Positions 61,819 through 64,000 of a DNA stretch of 64,000 nucleotides are shown in pieces; the first letter of the stretch is position 1; every line of letters begins with the position of its first letter. Below the pieces are notes generated by a model. The model did not search any database. It worked only from the letters and a program-made list of their open reading frames with translations, and had not been told where the DNA came from. The translations under genes were made by a program, and so were the position numbers. This DNA is from QHXQ01 sp036389395. GTDB lineage: Bacteria > Acidobacteriota > Blastocatellia > Pyrinomonadales > Pyrinomonadaceae. The DNA is taken from positions 24,690 through 88,689 of the forward strand of contig DASVPY010000063.1 in NCBI GenBank assembly GCA_036389395.1, given 5' to 3'.

Positions 61819-63063
61819 TCAGGGGTGCGTGGCCTGGCGCGGGCGCGAGGAGGCGGACGACTTCGACTCTTCGTAGGCCCGCGCCACGTCTTCGTAGAAC
61901 ATGTCGGCCAGCTTGAAGTAGCCGGGGCCGGTCAGGTGTACGTGATCGCCTTGGGCGAGACCTTGCGCCGCCCAGACGTTCATCGAGCCTGCACCGCCCA
62001 TCGCGTCGTAAGAATTCCAGAAGGCCGCGCCGGCCTCGCGGGCGGCCCGCCTCTGTGCCTCGATCATCAACGGCATCTTGCTGCCGGCCAGCGCCACGTC
62101 GGCCCGATCCGGCGGGCCGAAGACGATGATGGACGCGTCGGGCGCGGACTGGCGCAGCATCTTCAGGATGCTGCTGAACATCCGCGCGTATGACTCGACG
62201 CTCCAGTCGCCGTCGGTGACTTCGTTCGTCCCGTAGGCGAGGATGATCAGGTCGGGCTTGCGGATTTTAATGTTGTCGCCCAAGACCGCGCGGTTCCAAC
62301 TCAACATGCGTTCGGCGCGCGCGCCGTTGATGCCGAGCACGTCGTAGGAGACGCCCGCGCCCGGCGTGATCTTCTCCGCGACGACGCCCAGAATCCGGGC
62401 CTTGCCCGGACTGACGGTGCGGATTTCCAGCCGGTGCTCGCTGATCACGGGCGTGTCGTAAGGGTAGTAACCGACCTCGGGCGCGGCCGCCTTCAGGCTG
62501 ATCGGCTCGTCCAACTCGCTGATCCCGTCCACCGCGATGTCTATCGTGCCCCCGCCCGGCTGCTTGAGGTAGTAGACCTCGAAGTGGTTGCAGTCCGTCC
62601 TGAGCCACATGCGCTCGTTGGCCTTTTCGGTCGTCAGGCTGAGGCCGGCGAGACCGTAGAAGCCGTCGTTGCCCGCGCCTTTGCCCACGCCGTTGATCGC
62701 CCAGCCGGGCGTCGCGCCGCTGTCCACGCCGCGGCGCTGCGTGCTGAAAGGGTTGCGCGCGACGATGTAGCCGGGGCCGCCGTCGCCGAACTCGCGCTGG
62801 AAGCGGCGGCGGATTTCGGCCGTCAGGATGTCGGCGGCGGTGTGCGAGTCGCCGTAGTGCGCGATGCGCACCGGCTCAAGCCGGTGCTCGGTCTTGATGG
62901 AGTCGAGCGCGCGGAAGAAGCGGGCGAGGGCGGCCGCGTTTTCGACGCGCCGCGGCGGCGACTGCGGCTGCGCCGCGCTCAGACGGCCCGACAGCAGCAG
63001 ACCCGCCGCGCAGAACAGCGCGCCCGCGAGCACGACCCACAACGTCCTTGGGTAATGGCGCAT
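61819..63063 (-). CDS. Exported SGNH/GDSL hydrolase, long paralogue
   Basis: 414 aa with signal peptide (VLAGALFCAAGLLLSGRLSAA). Core blocks: YGDSHTAADILT, LIILAYGTNEVTDGDWSVES and QGDHVHLTGPGYFKLADMFY, with Ser, Asn and Asp-x-His in place. Between block I and LGINGARAERM a beta-rich insert (residues 110-245; WAINGVGKGAGNDGFYGLAG, EVYYLKQPGGGTIDIAVDGI) resembles a carbohydrate-binding sandwich; the short paralogue lacks it. Probably deacetylates or acetylates an exported polysaccharide. The C-terminal tail is Ser/Arg-rich. Confidence 0.88.
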   Translation of the reverse strand: MRHYPRTLWVVLAGALFCAAGLLLSGRLSAAQPQSPPRRVENAAALARFFRALDSIKTEHRLEPVRIAHYGDSHTAADILTAEIRRRFQREFGDGGPGYIVARNPFSTQRRGVDSGATPGWAINGVGKGAGNDGFYGLAGLSLTTEKANERMWLRTDCNHFEVYYLKQPGGGTIDIAVDGISELDEPISLKAAAPEVGYYPYDTPVISEHRLEIRTVSPGKARILGVVAEKITPGAGVSYDVLGINGARAERMLSWNRAVLGDNIKIRKPDLIILAYGTNEVTDGDWSVESYARMFSSILKMLRQSAPDASIIVFGPPDRADVALAGSKMPLMIEAQRRAAREAGAAFWNSYDAMGGAGSMNVWAAQGLAQGDHVHLTGPGYFKLADMFYEDVARAYEESKSSASSRPRQATHP

Positions 63064-63150
63064 ACGAAGTGTTTCGACGAACTGCCGGCCGAGAAGACCG
63101 GGCGGCCCACATTAAAACACTCTTCGGCCGCGGCTGTAAAATTCTCGTCA

Positions 63151-63299
63151 GGTAGTGGTTCCGTTTGAGGTTGAGGGTGACGAGGGGTTAGTTCAACACG
63201 GAGGACACAGAGTCTTTAACTGTGTCCTCCGTGCTAACTCTGTGTCCTCTGTGTGAAACCGGCCGCTCGTTACACTCAACCTGAAAGTGACCCACTACC
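63151..63299. repeat. Long palindromic intergenic repeat, copy 4 of 4
   Basis: Outer arms ggtagtgg (63151-63158) and ccactacc (63292-63299), a second pair aggttga / tcaacct, and inner words ACGGAGGACACAG with their complement around a TCTTTAA loop near 63213-63219. It lies between divergent genes, so it is not simply a terminator. The full 149 bp can fold back. Nothing else was seen in the 63064-63398 gap. Confidence 0.88.
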
Positions 63300-63398
63300 C
63301 TTAGTCTGCCAGTTTCGCAAAAGCGTTGCCCGTTAGCTATCATCCGCCGTGGCTGCGCGCGCCGCGCGCGCTGAAGAAGAGAGACGGCGACACCTCAT

Positions 63399-63896
63399 AT
63401 GATGATCGACAGACTCCCTACCGCTGCGCTCCTGAGCGCCGCCCTGTTGCTCGCCTGCGGCGCGGGCGCACGGGCGCAGGTCTTGACCCAGCGCCCGCTG
63501 CGCATCGCCGAGGCCAAAGCTCAGCTCGAACAGTTGCAGGCTCAACTCCTGCGCGTCGAGGCGGAGGCGCACGAGCAACTCGAACGCGAGGTCGCGGCGC
63601 AGGTGAGCACCGCGCCCCGCGGCGAGTTTGAAACGTCCAAGGCCTACGAGGCGCGCAAGGCCAAAGCCAACGAGCTGCGGCAACGCCTGGAGGAAGAGAG
63701 CAACCGCCGGGCGGCGACGCGGAAGGAGGACTTGAACCGCCGCATCAACGAAATACTGACCACGGAGTTCGCGCTACCCTTCGAGCCGAGGCTCGGCACG
63801 TACGACGCCGACGCGCAGCGTTTCCCCGTCTCCGTCCCGCCCGACGGACACGAAACGATCTTAGAGTCCGTTGCAAAACCTCAGCCGGTGAGCTGA
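63399..63896 (+). CDS. Exported coiled-coil protein, 3' end replaced by IS sequence
   Basis: 165 aa in the present frame. Signal peptide AALLSAALLLACGAGARAQ is followed by Glu/Gln/Leu/Arg-rich helices (IAEAKAQLEQLQAQLLRVEA, EFETSKAYEARKAKANELRQ), then RRINEILTTEFALPFEPRLG and YDADAQRFPVS. The last 11 codons (from 63864) lie inside the left end of the IS element, so the native C-terminus is lost. No family recognised; the pattern recalls periplasmic coiled-coil proteins with a C-terminal beta part. ATG at 63402 is an equal start. Confidence 0.6.
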   Translation: MMIDRLPTAALLSAALLLACGAGARAQVLTQRPLRIAEAKAQLEQLQAQLLRVEAEAHEQLEREVAAQVSTAPRGEFETSKAYEARKAKANELRQRLEEESNRRAATRKEDLNRRINEILTTEFALPFEPRLGTYDADAQRFPVSVPPDGHETILESVAKPQPVS

Positions 63897-64000
63897 GTGT
63901 TGATAAAATCGCTCGCCATGGCGAAACCCATCGTGAGCGACGAGCTGTGGGCGGTCGTCGAGCCGCTGCTGCCGCCCGAACCTGAGAGGCCGAGGGGCGG
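63864..64000 (+). mobile_element. IS5-family-like insertion sequence, left end only
   Basis: gagtccgttgcaaaacctc at 63864 looks like the left terminal repeat, 54 nt before a transposase start. The right end is beyond the window, so target-site duplication cannot be checked. It interrupts the coiled-coil gene. Confidence 0.65.
63918..64000 (+). CDS. IS5-family transposase, N-terminal fragment (runs off window)
   Basis: 27 codons from ATG 63918 read MAKPIVSDELWAVVEPLLPP then EPERPRG. This is the invariant opening of IS5-group (DUF4096/IS427-like) transposases, which begin with an SDExWxxxxPLLPP helix. The DDE catalytic part is outside the window. Family confidence is high from this opener alone; integrity is unknown. 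Confidence 0.8.
   Translation, partial: MAKPIVSDELWAVVEPLLPPEPERPRG

Overview
The window is about two-thirds G+C, densely coded and without visible rRNA, tRNA or CRISPR. It is Gram-negative: it has a TolC/RND efflux set and a TonB-dependent receptor. The receptor is of the type with an N-terminal carboxypeptidase-regulatory domain. It also has DUF4214/Calx-beta surface protein, a zinc-ribbon Ser/Thr kinase, many YncE-like propellers and Tat-exported enzymes. This mixture is typical of Acidobacteriota, and my best guess is Blastocatellia; that placement is inference, since no phylogenetic marker gene is present.

Layout. 1-8.8 kb: an edge-truncated degenerate kinase, a PfpI/ferritin-like fusion, a nitrilase-family hydrolase, a low-GC scar with a TIR-like gene remnant and a small inverted-repeat element, a LytS/LytTR two-component pair, a secreted NTF2-like protein, a decayed serine hydrolase, an M19 dipeptidase and a CAT-type acetyltransferase. 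8.9-16.9 kb (minus strand): thioesterase, DHA2 drug exporter, SDR, GH2 glycosidase, pirin and a YncE propeller. 17-25.5 kb: a compact RR-HK-TolC-adaptor-RND block, all on the minus strand, which looks like a self-regulated efflux module. 25.5-33.7 kb: PAP2 phosphatase, desaturase, small proteins, an RRM RNA-binding protein with a long leader, a B12-type radical SAM enzyme, several small hypotheticals and a second radical SAM enzyme.

33.7-37.4 kb holds the most striking system: a three-gene operon of related helical proteins with hydrophobic head segments. It resembles the tripartite alpha-pore-forming toxins (Hbl/Nhe/Ahl/Smh). It has its own promoter, a strong stem-loop before the last gene, and an extra C-terminal domain on the last component.

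37.8-48.4 kb: dienelactone hydrolase, membrane protein, MFS transporter and aldo/keto reductase with two short cupin tails as debris, then a TonB-dependent receptor followed by an (alpha/alpha)6 glycosidase, a likely glycan-use pair. The receptor gene has a promoter about 400 nt upstream and a structured leader. 48.7-54.6 kb: metallopeptidase-like protein, GmhA, NTF2-like protein, then two overlapping genes for an alpha-dioxygenase-like haem enzyme and a lipoxygenase-like enzyme, a probable oxylipin cassette. 54.9-64 kb: a giant beta-helix/Calx-beta/DUF4214 surface protein, a YncE propeller, two tail-to-tail paralogous SGNH hydrolases, and a coiled-coil exported protein whose 3' end is cut by an IS5-type element running off the window.

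A family of long palindromic repeats built on ACACAGAGG words lies in four intergenic gaps (about 1.2, 54.8, 59.0 and 63.2 kb). Starts given below are often internal to the longest open frame; they were chosen from ribosome-binding sites, signal peptides or family length.
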